DNA of 64,000 nt from Nitrospirota bacterium (lineage in GTDB: Bacteria > Nitrospirota > JACRHJ01), in contig JACRHJ010000035.1 of assembly GCA_016212105.1 (NCBI GenBank), positions 17,331-81,330 of the forward strand. Direction: 5' to 3'. The first letter of the stretch is position 1. Every line of letters begins with the position of its first letter. Below are positions 27,090 to 36,293 of the stretch, piece by piece. The position numbers were made by a program, and so were the translations under genes. Below the pieces are notes generated by a model. It worked only from the letters and a program-made list of their open reading frames with translations. It made no database searches and was not told the DNA's origin.

Positions 27090-27679
27090 TTCTTCTCCCC
27101 GTGGCCGTCGCCCGCCGGGGCGGGCTCCTTGGATGCGGGCGCCCCGGAGGGTGCGCCGGCCTGCCTGGACTTGACATAGTCCTCGAACTCGATGCCCTTA
27201 GCGAACGAGCCGCCGGAAATCCAGGTCAGAAACTCCTTGAGCTGCGCAGCCGGGGGGTGACCGGGCATGGACCCGACGGGTTTGCCGCCCCTGTCAAAAA
27301 ACCACAGCGTCGGGTACCCGGTGACCTGGTAGCTCTGCGCCAGCTCGAGCTCGGTCATCTGCTTCCCGAACTCTGTCACGATGTTCCTGCCTTCCGCGTT
27401 GACCTTGATGCAGACGAAGTCGCTGTTCATCATCTCTATGACGGAAGGGTCCTTGAAGGTGCCCGCGTCCAGTTCCTTGCATATATGGCACCAGTCGGTA
27501 TAGAAGTCCACAAACACGGGCTTGCCGGTCTCCTTCGCCTTGGCCATGCCCTCGGTATAGCCCATCCATGCGATACCGCCGCCCTCCGCCTTGCCCGTCC
27601 CGCCCTGCTTCTTGTCACAGGCCGACGCGGACATCAGCACCAACGCAGCCACCAAAGCCAGTACATATACCCTTTTCAT
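27086..27679 (-). CDS. Thioredoxin-fold lipoprotein, active site CHIC
   Basis: VFVDFYTDWCHICKELDAGTFKDPSV; lipobox-like SASAC; ATGA overlap with the next gene. Confidence 0.88.
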   Translation of the reverse strand: MKRVYVLALVAALVLMSASACDKKQGGTGKAEGGGIAWMGYTEGMAKAKETGKPVFVDFYTDWCHICKELDAGTFKDPSVIEMMNSDFVCIKVNAEGRNIVTEFGKQMTELELAQSYQVTGYPTLWFFDRGGKPVGSMPGHPPAAQLKEFLTWISGGSFAKGIEFEDYVKSRQAGAPSGAPASKEPAPAGDGHGEKK

Positions 27680-27775
27680 CGGTACTTCACGCCTCCGGTT
27701 GGATTAACGCCGGCCAACCCGCACACGGGTCAAACCGGCCTTTCGATAAAAAATAACAGCGTCCCCCGCACCAGG

Positions 27776-28075
27776 CTACTTTTTCTCCTCGCCTATGTAT
27801 TTTGACGGGTCCTTGGCGAAGCTCTCCATGCATGACTTGCTGCAGAAGTAGTAAGTCTTGCCGTTGTATTCATGGCTGGGCGTGTCCTTGCCGACGGTCA
27901 CGTCCATGCCGCAGACCGGGTCTACCACGACCTCCTGCTTCGTCGGGTCGTTCAATCCCGATGAAGCGGTCGATGACTTGCAGCACTTCTTGTTGCAGTC
28001 GGCCGCGATGGACACTGTAACGGCCAGGAGGGCTACCGCCCCGGCGACCGCGAGTATTGCGAACAGCTTCTTCAT
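27776..28075 (-). CDS. Exported YHS-domain protein
   Basis: VDPVCGMDVTVGKDTPSHEYNGKTYYFCSKSCMESFAKDPSKY after a signal peptide. Confidence 0.88.
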   Translation of the reverse strand: MKKLFAILAVAGAVALLAVTVSIAADCNKKCCKSSTASSGLNDPTKQEVVVDPVCGMDVTVGKDTPSHEYNGKTYYFCSKSCMESFAKDPSKYIGEEKK

Positions 28076-28108
28076 GCTTTTTACTCCTTTTGACTCTTTG
28101 GTTGTCGA

Positions 28109-29011
28109 CTACCGCATCATGCGCTCGCGCATGTTCTCCATCATCTTCTCTTTCATCATCTCTTCCGGCATGCCGCCCATACCAGGCATGCGCGGCTTCC
28201 CGTCCGGCATCGTCCGGCATGCGCGGCCAGGCATGTCCATGTCCTTTATCCTGTCGAGCTGCTCCACGCCAAGCACGTCGCGCGCGTCAGAGGAGGCCTT
28301 GATAACCGTAATGCGCAGCTCCGTGCGGGCCTTCTCTATCTCTTTGAGCTTGGCTACGGCGTCCTCGTACTTGAAGTCCGTCTTCGTCACGATGCCGCTC
28401 AGGCCGAGTTCGAGCGCCTTGACCTGCGCGCCCTTTATAATCATATCCCGCTTCAGGGACTCGTCCAGCTTTTCGAGCGAGTCCGCCTGGACGTCGCTTA
28501 CGCCGAGCGCCCCGGCGTTGTCCAAGTAGAAGTCCGGCGTCCGGCAGGACCTGTTCATTCGCGGCCAGGTCATGTCGTCCACGTCGCCCCTCGGGCCCAT
28601 CATGCCGCCGTCCATGCCCTTGAGGCGCCCTGCCTTCATGCACATCTCGCATCCGCAACCCGGCCCGCCCATCATGCCGCCGCCCTTGCCGTCCTTGCAC
28701 GGCTTGTCGTCCATGTCCCCGGACTTGCAGGGCTTGTCTTTGTCCATGCAGGGCTTGTCCGTCATGCAGCAAGGCTTGTCACAGGACTTGCCGTCCTTGC
28801 ACTGCATCTTGCAGTCGTGCCCTTCCTTGCATTCCATGACCTTTGACATGCAGGGCTTGTCGCAGGGCTTGCCGTCCTTGCATTCCATTTCCTTGGACAT
28901 GCACGGTTTGTCACACGGTTTGTCACATGGTTTTTCAGGGTCGGCGGCGGCCAGGCCCGAGAAAGTCAGTACCGCAAGCAGTGTGATGGCCAGAATAGCG
29001 AACCTTTTCAT
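28109..29011 (-). CDS. Exported Cys-repeat protein with a Spy/CpxP-like C-terminal helical region
   Basis: Signal peptide; CDKPC/CMSK/MECKDGKPCDKPC repeats; then LDNAGALGVSDVQADSLEKLDESLKRDMIIKGAQVKALE, resembling periplasmic metal-resistance proteins. Confidence 0.75.
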   Translation of the reverse strand: MKRFAILAITLLAVLTFSGLAAADPEKPCDKPCDKPCMSKEMECKDGKPCDKPCMSKVMECKEGHDCKMQCKDGKSCDKPCCMTDKPCMDKDKPCKSGDMDDKPCKDGKGGGMMGGPGCGCEMCMKAGRLKGMDGGMMGPRGDVDDMTWPRMNRSCRTPDFYLDNAGALGVSDVQADSLEKLDESLKRDMIIKGAQVKALELGLSGIVTKTDFKYEDAVAKLKEIEKARTELRITVIKASSDARDVLGVEQLDRIKDMDMPGRACRTMPDGKPRMPGMGGMPEEMMKEKMMENMRERMMR

Positions 29012-29319
29012 CCGTGCCTCCTTAACGGGTCGGTCACAAGTTACAACGGGAACTTTTTTCGAGAAGCATTCTGAAAAGTATAACAGCGATACCCGTTAAA
29101 AGCAACCCCATTTTGTCCCGGTGCGGCTGCTGTATATTCCCTTGCATTATACTATAATCGGACGCCCATGTATCTACAATTATAAGGACAGGCCGGGGCA
29201 CGACGGCGCGGGGCACTTTTGCCTTGTCAACCGTGGCTTTAACGGGTAGAATTGATACAAGCCGACAACAGGCCCTCCCGCTTCGGCCGGGACGACAGCG
29301 TTATCGCAATCTAATAAAA

Positions 29320-29356
29320 GTTTTTGGGCCGCCTTTTTACAAAAAGGCGGGACTTT
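29320..29356. repeat. Palindromic repeat, family R5
   Basis: gtttttgggccgcctttttacaaaaaggcgggacttt. Confidence 0.8.
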
Positions 29357-29383
29357 AACCATCCACACGGGGGTTTTCACGAA

Positions 29384-30290
29384 ATGTACGACTTGATAAT
29401 AATCGGCGGCGGGCCGGGCGGCCTGTCGGCGGCAATTTACGCACAGAGGGCGCGGCTCAAGACGCTGATGCTGGAGAAGATCGGAGTCGGCGGCCAGATA
29501 TGCATGTCCGACGTCATCGAGAACTACCCCGGCTTCAAGAGCATAGGCGGCATAGAGCTGATGAAGTTGTTCGAGGAGCAGGCGAGGGACCTGGGGCTGG
29601 AGATAAAGTTCGCCGAGGTCGAGTCCGTGAAGGACATGGGCGGCCACAAGGACGTGCACACGTCCGAGGGCGTATTCCAGGCCAGGGCTGTCATCGTCAG
29701 CACGGGCGCGTCTCCCAAGCGGATTGGCGCACCTGGCGAGGCCGACTTCATCGGACGAGGCGTGTCCTTCTGCGCGACATGCGACGGATTCTTCTTCAAG
29801 GACCGAGGTCGCGGTCGTCGGCGGCGGCGATGCCGCGCTCAAGGAGGCCCTGTTCCTCGCAAAGATCGTAAAGAAGGTGCACATCATACACAGGCGGGAC
29901 AGGTTCCGCGCCGAGAAGGTGACCCAGGAAAAGGCGCTGGCCCACCCTAACTTCGAGTTCCACTTAAACAAGGTAGTCGAAGAGATAAAGGGCGACTTCA
30001 TGGGCGTTCAGCGGCTGCGGCTGAAGGACACGGTGGATAGCTCGGAGCATGAACTTGCTCTGGACGGCGTCTTCGTCTTCGTCGGCATCTCGCCCAACAC
30101 CTCGTTCATAGACGTGGACAAGGACGACTACGGCTTTATCAAGACCGACCAGTTGCTCCAGACCTCGGTCGAGGGCATATTCGCGGCCGGCGACTGCCGC
30201 GTGACGCCGCTGAGGCAGGTCGCAACTGCGGTCGGAGACGGCGCCCTCGCGGCGGTCATGGCCCAGCACTACATCGAGTCGCTGGGATAA
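29384..30290 (+). pseudogene. trxB: Thioredoxin reductase, reading frame split by a frameshift near 29805
   Basis: First frame: MYDLIIIGGGPGGLSAAIYAQRA ... FCATCDGFFFKD. Second frame (ORF 29724-30290): TEVAVVGGGDAALKEALFLAKI ... GIFAAGDCRVTPLRQVATAVGDGALAA. Together they make one TrxB. Confidence 0.85.
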
Positions 30291-30360
30291 GATAAAACAA
30301 AGTTCATCCCCCTCCCCTTAATCCCCTCCCGCGAGGGGAGGGGAAATAATAGAGGTGTTC

Positions 30361-30972
30361 ATGAAAATCCACGACATAACACGCCCCATGTACGAAGGAA
30401 TGGCGGTATACCCCGGCGACCCGACGGTGCGCTTCCGGCGCGGCGAGAAGGTCGAGGAAGGCGCGTCCGCGAACACCTCGGTATACACCTTCGGCTCGCA
30501 CACCGGCACGCACGTGGACCCGCCGTTCCACCTGCTCACGGAAGGCGCGAAGCTCGACGAGCTTGCTCTTGAGCAGCTCATCGGCCCCGCGCTCGTCGTG
30601 GAATGCCCGGCGGGCGAACTCGGCGCGGAGCTTGTCGGCGGCATGGATTTCTGCGGCGCGGCGCGGCTGCTCATCAAGACCTCGGCCGCCCCGGACAGCG
30701 GCATATTCGCGGGCTCCTACCTTACCGGAGAGGCCGCGGCCGTCCTTGTCGAGCGCGGAGTAAAACTCGTCGGAGTCGAGGCGCTCTCCGTGGACAAGTT
30801 CGGCTGGGAGCTTGATGCGCACAGGGCGCTGCTCGCCTCCGGCGCGGTGATAATCGAAGGCCTCGACCTCTCCGGTGTCGCGCCGGGCACGTACGAGCTG
30901 ATATGCCTGCCGATGAAAGTACAAGGCGGGGACGGCGCGCCGGCAAGGGTCGTATTGCTGGAGAGAGGATAA
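30361..30972 (+). CDS. Cyclase-family protein (kynurenine formamidase-like)
   Basis: MKIHDITRPMYEGMAVYPGDP...FGSHTGTHVDPPFHL. Confidence 0.9.
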   Translation: MKIHDITRPMYEGMAVYPGDPTVRFRRGEKVEEGASANTSVYTFGSHTGTHVDPPFHLLTEGAKLDELALEQLIGPALVVECPAGELGAELVGGMDFCGAARLLIKTSAAPDSGIFAGSYLTGEAAAVLVERGVKLVGVEALSVDKFGWELDAHRALLASGAVIIEGLDLSGVAPGTYELICLPMKVQGGDGAPARVVLLERG

Positions 30973-31024
30973 CATGACAACAGCCACTGGGTCCCCGTTT
31001 TCACGGGGACGACATACATATGGC

Positions 31025-31051
31025 GTCATTCCCGCGAAGGCGGGAATCCAG
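31025..31051. repeat. Palindromic repeat, family R1
   Basis: gtcattcccgcgaaggcgggaatccag. Confidence 0.8.
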
Positions 31052-31092
31052 GGACTTTGCTCTTTGTCAACGCTTGTCCAGGTCGGGTTGTA

Positions 31093-31872
31093 ATGGAAAC
31101 GCCCGTGTCGCTTTTCGCCGACAAGGCGAAGCTCTTTGTGCACGAGGTGCAGGAGTTCTCACGGCTCTGCTGGGCGGGGCTTACCGGGATTTTCAAGAGG
31201 CCGCGCTACGTCCGAGAGGTGATATACCAGATGGACGTGATTGGGGTGGGCTCCATCCCCATCATCATCCTGACCGGCATTTTCACAGGCATGGTCCTCG
31301 CCCTCCAGACCTCCGTGCAGCTCAAGATTTTCGGCGCGTCCATGTACGTCGGCAAGGTCGTGGCGAAGTCCATGGTGAGCGAGCTCGGCCCAGTCCTCGC
31401 GTCCCTTATGGTCGCTGGCCGCGTGGGCTCCGGAATCGCGGCGGAACTCGGCTCCATGGTGGACACAGAGCAGATTGACGCGATGAAGGTCGAGGGCTCG
31501 GACCCCATCAAGAAGCTGGTCGTCCCGAGGCTCATCGCGTGCGTCCTGATGCTACCTCTACTGACGGTCATCGCGGACGCGGTCGGGCTCTTCGGCGGCC
31601 AGCTCATCGCGGTATACCAGCTCCGCATAGACAGCGCGTTTTACTGGTCGTCCGCGTTCGACATACTCGACTACAGGGACGTCATACCCGGCCTGGTCAA
31701 GCCGGCCTTCTTCGGGTTCATCATAGCGATGGTCGGCAGCCACCAGGGCCTGACGACACACGGCGGCACCGTCGGCGTCGGCAGGAGCACCACCGAATCC
31801 GTGGTATACTCTTCTATATCGATACTCGCGTCGGACTTTTTCATCACGAAGTTCTTCCTGTATATATTGTAG
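31093..31872 (+). CDS. mlaE: ABC transporter permease, MlaE family
   Basis: LALQTSVQLKIFGASMYVGKVVAKSMVSELGPVLASLMVAGRVGSGIAAELGSM. Confidence 0.93.
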   Translation: METPVSLFADKAKLFVHEVQEFSRLCWAGLTGIFKRPRYVREVIYQMDVIGVGSIPIIILTGIFTGMVLALQTSVQLKIFGASMYVGKVVAKSMVSELGPVLASLMVAGRVGSGIAAELGSMVDTEQIDAMKVEGSDPIKKLVVPRLIACVLMLPLLTVIADAVGLFGGQLIAVYQLRIDSAFYWSSAFDILDYRDVIPGLVKPAFFGFIIAMVGSHQGLTTHGGTVGVGRSTTESVVYSSISILASDFFITKFFLYIL

Positions 31873-31904
31873 GGGCGCGGTTCATTGCGCCAGACCTCAT
31901 ATTT

Positions 31905-31938
31905 GTCGCCCCGTGCTTGACACGGGGTCCAGGAAGTT
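31905..31938. repeat. Palindromic repeat, family R2
   Basis: gtcgccccgtgcttgacacggggtccaggaagtt. Confidence 0.8.
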
Positions 31939-31973
31939 GTAGGGGCGCGGATTCCGCGCCAGACGATGCACCG

Positions 31974-32011
31974 GACACAAGCAGATTCTTCGCTTCGCTC
32001 AGAATGACACC
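31974..32011. repeat. Palindromic repeat, family R3 (AGATTCTTCGCTTCGCTCAGAATGACAC)
   Basis: Same element at 3151, 23980, 40940, 41023 and 42118. Confidence 0.75.
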
Positions 32012-32084
32012 GTAAGAGCAAAATCAAGGGCCGACACGCGGCCCATAAATCGGGCCTTGGTACGGCCCCTACAAAATGCAGATC

Positions 32085-32138
32085 CTGGATTACCGCCGGA
32101 GTTTACCCCGGTATGCCTGAAGCCGGGGCGGGAATGAC
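32085..32138. repeat. Palindromic repeat, family R1 with the CCGGAGTTTACCCCGGTATGCNTGAAGCCGGGGC loop cassette
   Basis: Same cassette at 19558, 50855 and 55451. Confidence 0.75.
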
Positions 32139-32958
32139 GGACAGCGAGGCCGCAAGCAGCATGATCCACCTCGAACACGTATACCTGGCGCTCGGAGACG
32201 CGCCCATCCTGAAGGACGTCTCGCTCGACCTGAATAAGGGCGAGACCGGCGTTATACTCGGCTCGTCCGGCTCCGGAAAGACGACGATCCTGCGCCTCCT
32301 GCTCGGGCTATACAGGCCGGACTCGGGCAGGGTGTTCGTGAACGGCGACGAGGTCAGCGCGATGGGCGAGGACGACCTCTACCGCGTGCGCGGGATGATG
32401 GGCATGGTGTTCCAGGGGGGCGCGCTGTTCGACTCGCTCACGGTGGGCGAGAACGTCGCGTACCGCCTGACCGAGCGCGACGAGCTCGACGACGAAGAGG
32501 TCGAGACGCGCGTCAGGAAGAGCCTCGGCTTCGTAGGGCTGGAAGACTCGATAGACCTGATGCCCGCCGAGCTTTCCGGCGGAATGAAGAAGAGGGTCGC
32601 CATTGCGCGCGGCATCGCCGCGTCTCCAAAGATGATGCTGTACGACGAGCCGACTGCCGGGCTCGACCCCATCAACTCTTTCAACGTCATACGGCTGATA
32701 AAGAAACTCAAGGAAAGCGAGGGCGTCACGTCCGTGGTCGTGACCCACGACCTCGTGGCGGCATTCGAGGTCGCGGACAGGATAGCGTTCATACACGAGG
32801 GCGAGCTGGTATACGTCGGCGACAGGGACGGCGTGCTCGCATGCAGGGACACGCGCGTGCACGAGTTCCTCGGACGCTCAGGATGCGTGGCGCTCTTCTC
32901 CGGGAACGGCGCGCCGGCGGGGTACAGCATGTCAGGAATCGGGAGGGACAAGGTTTGA
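32134..32958 (+). CDS. mlaF: ABC transporter ATP-binding protein, MlaF family (start uncertain; ATG 32161 is an alternative)
   Basis: Walker A GSSGSGKTT, signature ELSGGMKKR, Walker B MMLYDEPTAGLDP. Confidence 0.93.
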   Translation: MTDSEAASSMIHLEHVYLALGDAPILKDVSLDLNKGETGVILGSSGSGKTTILRLLLGLYRPDSGRVFVNGDEVSAMGEDDLYRVRGMMGMVFQGGALFDSLTVGENVAYRLTERDELDDEEVETRVRKSLGFVGLEDSIDLMPAELSGGMKKRVAIARGIAASPKMMLYDEPTAGLDPINSFNVIRLIKKLKESEGVTSVVVTHDLVAAFEVADRIAFIHEGELVYVGDRDGVLACRDTRVHEFLGRSGCVALFSGNGAPAGYSMSGIGRDKV

Positions 32959-34031
32959 AGACAAGCAGAAAACTCTCCTGGTCGGAGCTGAAGGTCGGCA
33001 TGGTAGTCATCGTCTCGCTCGCGCTCCTCGCCGTGGGCATACTCCAGCTCGGCGGCAATGCGGGCTTCTTCACGAAGAACTACAGCATATTCGTCCGGCT
33101 CGACAATACGTTCGGCCTGAAGGTCGGCAACACCGTCCGGCTCGCGGGCATAGACATAGGCAACATCGAGGACATCTCCCTGCCCGCCGACCCCAACGAC
33201 CGGTCCATAGTCGTCAAGCTCAAGCTCCAGGAGAAGTACATGGGCAGGGTGCGCGAGGACTCCAGGGTCAACATCAGGACGCTCGGGTTGCTTGGCGACA
33301 AGTACGTCGAGATAAGCGTCGGCAGCCCGGCAGCGAACGTCGTCGCGGACGGCGGGACGATAACCGGCTCCGAGGAGACGCAGATAAACAAGGTGCTTGC
33401 CGGGGCGAGCACCGGTATAGAGGGGCTGAACACGGTCATGGGCCAGCTCCGGGACGTCATGCAGGAGATCGGGCGCGGCGAGGGCACTGCCGGGCTCCTC
33501 ATCAAGGACCCCAAGCTTTACCGGGAACTCACGGACGCCGCCGAGAACATCGACGTCATGGCGAAGAACCTGCGAAACGGCAAGGGCAGCCTCGGCAAGC
33601 TCGTGAACGAGACTGAGCTGTACGACAACCTCGTCGCGGTCTCGGAGAAGACGCGCATAGTCGCCGAGAAGCTCAGCACCGGGAGCCTCGTTCGGCTCTC
33701 GGACGACCAGGAGTTCTACCAGAACCTGCACGACGTCTCCGGAGACCTCAAGGACGTGACCAGGTCCAGCAAGACCTTCATGGCGAACCTCGAGTCCGGG
33801 AACCTCGCCAAGCTCTCGGCCGACAAGGAACTCTACGACAAGCTGAAGAGCGCCACGGACAGGCTCGACCGCGTACTCGCTCACCTCGACGGCGGCAAGG
33901 GCAGCGCGGGCAGGCTCCTGACCGACGAGCAACTCTACAACGACATGGACAAGTTCTTCAAGGACGCGGACGCGCTGGTGCTCGACATGAAGGAGCACCC
34001 GAGTAAATATGTGAACTTCTCGATATTCTAG
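32955..34031 (+). CDS. mlaD: MCE/MlaD-family substrate-binding protein
   Basis: TTG start overlapping the mlaF TGA; SWSELKVGMVVIVSLALLAVGIL TM segment and MCE domain (YSIFVRLDNTFGLKVGNTVRLAGIDIG). Confidence 0.9.
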   Translation: MKTSRKLSWSELKVGMVVIVSLALLAVGILQLGGNAGFFTKNYSIFVRLDNTFGLKVGNTVRLAGIDIGNIEDISLPADPNDRSIVVKLKLQEKYMGRVREDSRVNIRTLGLLGDKYVEISVGSPAANVVADGGTITGSEETQINKVLAGASTGIEGLNTVMGQLRDVMQEIGRGEGTAGLLIKDPKLYRELTDAAENIDVMAKNLRNGKGSLGKLVNETELYDNLVAVSEKTRIVAEKLSTGSLVRLSDDQEFYQNLHDVSGDLKDVTRSSKTFMANLESGNLAKLSADKELYDKLKSATDRLDRVLAHLDGGKGSAGRLLTDEQLYNDMDKFFKDADALVLDMKEHPSKYVNFSIF

Positions 34032-34250
34032 CCTGCCCTACCTTCCCTGCCCACATAAGAACATGCGCATATATCCAACATACTTATACTATATTTACAA
34101 TTAACAGGTATTAACCTTAACTTTTCCATTGACATTAAAATCGGCTAATGATACAAATGCGGGTGTAAGACTGCACTACCGCGATTTGGGAAGTATAGTA
34201 CCATGTTCGGCCAGGGTGTACGTCAGCCGCGTAATATTAGTTCAGGCTAA

Positions 34251-34280
34251 AGCCCGCACCGGGAATGGTGCGGGCTTTTT
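34251..34280. terminator. Intrinsic terminator
   Basis: agcccgcacc-gggaat-ggtgcgggct followed by a T run. Confidence 0.75.
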
Positions 34281-34321
34281 TATATTTCAATCGTTCCGTG
34301 TGAATTTCGGAGACTGCCACC

Positions 34322-35086
34322 ATGCCCATCAAAGAGCTTGTCTTCAATGGCCCGGTTAAGAGAGACGACAGGGGCGCGAAGGTAGCGCAGGTTCAGGAAT
34401 GGCTTTGCCTCAACGGCTATCAGGTCAAAATAGACAAGGACTTCGGCCCAGCCACCGAACTGGCGGTCAGGCGTTTTCAGAAGTCGAACAGGCTGCCTGA
34501 AACCGGAACGGTCGACGAACCCTGTTTCAACGCCCTGACCACCCCGATGCGGCGCGCGCTCGCCCCCTTGAACGGTGCGGGCAAGACCTTCGGCGGCCTG
34601 GTTGTCAACTATGCAAAACAACACCTCGCCGAACATCCCCTCGAGATAGGCGGGCAAAACAGCGGCCCGTGGGTAAGGCTCTACATGGGCGGCAACCAGG
34701 GTCCGGACTGGCCGTGGTGCGCGGGTTTCGTCTGTTACATCCTCAAGCAGGCGGCCGGCACATCGGGCGTCCCGCTCCCCTTCAAGCCTACCTATGGCTG
34801 CGACTCGATAGCCAGCCAGACACAGCAAAGCGGTATCTTTGTATCTGAAAAGTCGCTGGCAAGCGGGAACGTCCCGAAGAGCGCGATGAAGCCCGGCAGT
34901 ATATTCCTCAACAGGAACTCCAAGAATTCCAGCGACTGGACTCATACGGGCATCGTCACAGCCTTCCGCGAGGATTCGTTCGATACAATAGAGGGCAATA
35001 CGAACGATGCGGGCGACCGCGAGGGCTACGAGGTCTGCAAGCGCATCAGAGGGTACAAGAACACCGACTTCGTAAAGGTTTCATGA
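34322..35086 (+). CDS. Peptidoglycan-binding domain plus CHAP/amidase-like endolysin-type protein
   Basis: PG_binding_1-like LNGYQVKIDKDFGPATELAVRRFQKSNRLPETGTVD; PWCAGFVCYILKQAAG and DWTHTGIVTAFREDSFDTIEGNTND suggest a Cys/His hydrolase. Confidence 0.78.
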   Translation: MPIKELVFNGPVKRDDRGAKVAQVQEWLCLNGYQVKIDKDFGPATELAVRRFQKSNRLPETGTVDEPCFNALTTPMRRALAPLNGAGKTFGGLVVNYAKQHLAEHPLEIGGQNSGPWVRLYMGGNQGPDWPWCAGFVCYILKQAAGTSGVPLPFKPTYGCDSIASQTQQSGIFVSEKSLASGNVPKSAMKPGSIFLNRNSKNSSDWTHTGIVTAFREDSFDTIEGNTNDAGDREGYEVCKRIRGYKNTDFVKVS

Positions 35087-35433
35087 TAAGGCTTGGACTT
35101 CTCGCGCTGATGCTCGTCGCACTTCCGGGCTGTTTTGCCTTCACCACGACTTGCGATGACGGTTCCAAGGTCCATCATTACCTTGGATATGCACGGGTGA
35201 TAGAAAACCCGCGATATCCCGAAGACGCGAAGTTCGGCGGGCTGGAAGACGAGATATACGGCATCCGCATCGAGAACGGCCTGACCATCGGGTACTCACA
35301 CAGGAAGGAAGAATACTTCCCGTTCGACTGCAAACTGGTAGTCAAGGTTAAGGACAAGGAACAACTGGACGAGGCAGTTAAACTATTATCGCCTATTCTC
35401 AAGGAGGGGTTATGCGTGGAGGTAAGTCAGTAG
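35083..35433 (+). CDS. Small lipoprotein, unknown function
   Basis: MIRLGLLALMLVALPGC lipobox; ATGA overlap with the upstream lysin-like gene. Confidence 0.65.
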   Translation: MIRLGLLALMLVALPGCFAFTTTCDDGSKVHHYLGYARVIENPRYPEDAKFGGLEDEIYGIRIENGLTIGYSHRKEEYFPFDCKLVVKVKDKEQLDEAVKLLSPILKEGLCVEVSQ

Positions 35434-36092
35434 TTCTCGTACTCGCGGTTGGGTTGATGGTGTCGGTGCTTGCGACGGGGTGCGCGGGCCGCCAGAACAC
35501 TATAATGTTCGGGACCAACACGCTTATCGGTGTCAAGGTTACAGCCAGGGATACCGCCACGGAGATGCCTGAAGTCAAGATAGGGTACGAGCGCGCCGAG
35601 TTCGTATGGATGCCGTTGATTTCAAGCAACAAGGAGGGGGACCCTGTAGGTACGGTTTGTGAGTCATGCCCGGATTCTTGTACTTATTGCAAGGATCGCA
35701 CAGGAGCATGCACTTGTCCCAAGAAGATGATAGACGGAAAGTTCTTTGCGGGCAAGGATGGCAATGATAAGTTAGACAGCTACTCAGTTATAGCAACGAT
35801 GAGCGGCTCTCTTTCCACTGGAGCAAGCGGTACCAATGGCGGAATAGCGCAGTATTTCGCTACTGGCATTGCGGCGCGCGAGTTAGCAAAGAAAAGCGGG
35901 GCTGCGTTGGTTTCAACTGCGCCATCGGCAGAACTTGAGAAGGCAAAACTCGATACCATGAAGTTCATGGAGGAAACTGAGCAAGCAAAGAAATCTGATG
36001 CAGAAGAGCCCAAAGCAGAAGAGCCCAAAGCAGAAGAGCCCAAAGCAGATGAACCCAAAGCAGATGAACCCAAAGCAGGAGGTGGCAAATGA
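35412..36092 (+). CDS. Lipoprotein with a Cys cluster and a C-terminal A(E/D)EPK repeat
   Basis: VSVLATGC lipobox; CESCPDSCTYCKDRTGACTC; EEPKAEEPKAEEPKADEPKADEPKAGGGK; overlaps the upstream ORF. Confidence 0.68.
   Translation: MRGGKSVVLVLAVGLMVSVLATGCAGRQNTIMFGTNTLIGVKVTARDTATEMPEVKIGYERAEFVWMPLISSNKEGDPVGTVCESCPDSCTYCKDRTGACTCPKKMIDGKFFAGKDGNDKLDSYSVIATMSGSLSTGASGTNGGIAQYFATGIAARELAKKSGAALVSTAPSAELEKAKLDTMKFMEETEQAKKSDAEEPKAEEPKAEEPKADEPKADEPKAGGGK
36000..36074 (+). repeat. In-frame 15-bp tandem repeat, five units (gcaga[ag/tg]a[g/a]cccaaa)
   Basis: Read directly; encodes AEEPK/ADEPK units. Confidence 0.9.
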
Positions 36093-36274
36093 GCAAGCTA
36101 CTCGACAAGCTGATAGAGGCAAAAGAAAAAGGTGTAACCCTCGCAGTTGCGCTGAACGGGAAAGAACTCATAGTCAAAGTCGAGGCTGAGGACAACGAGC
36201 TCATAACCATAAAGGACACCAAGAGCACTCGCAAATACTACCTTCATTATACGGCGGTTGTCTTGTGCGGCTGA
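36089..36274 (+). CDS. Small hypothetical protein (61 aa)
   Basis: ATGA overlap with the upstream gene; MSKLLDKLIEAKEKGVTLAVALNGKELIVKVEAEDNELITIKDTKSTRKYYLHYTAVVLCG. Confidence 0.55.
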   Translation: MSKLLDKLIEAKEKGVTLAVALNGKELIVKVEAEDNELITIKDTKSTRKYYLHYTAVVLCG

Positions 36275-36293
36275 GGACAACAGGGAGGTTAAT

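Noticed and set aside
29724-30290. Programmed ribosomal frameshift in trxB
   Set aside because: No slippery heptamer or obvious stimulatory structure seen at the junction; a simple dinucleotide loss or sequence error is more economical.
34129-34359. ORF encoding a 76-aa protein
   Set aside because: It spans the terminator hairpin at 34251-34280 and overlaps the lysin start; no motif or RBS.
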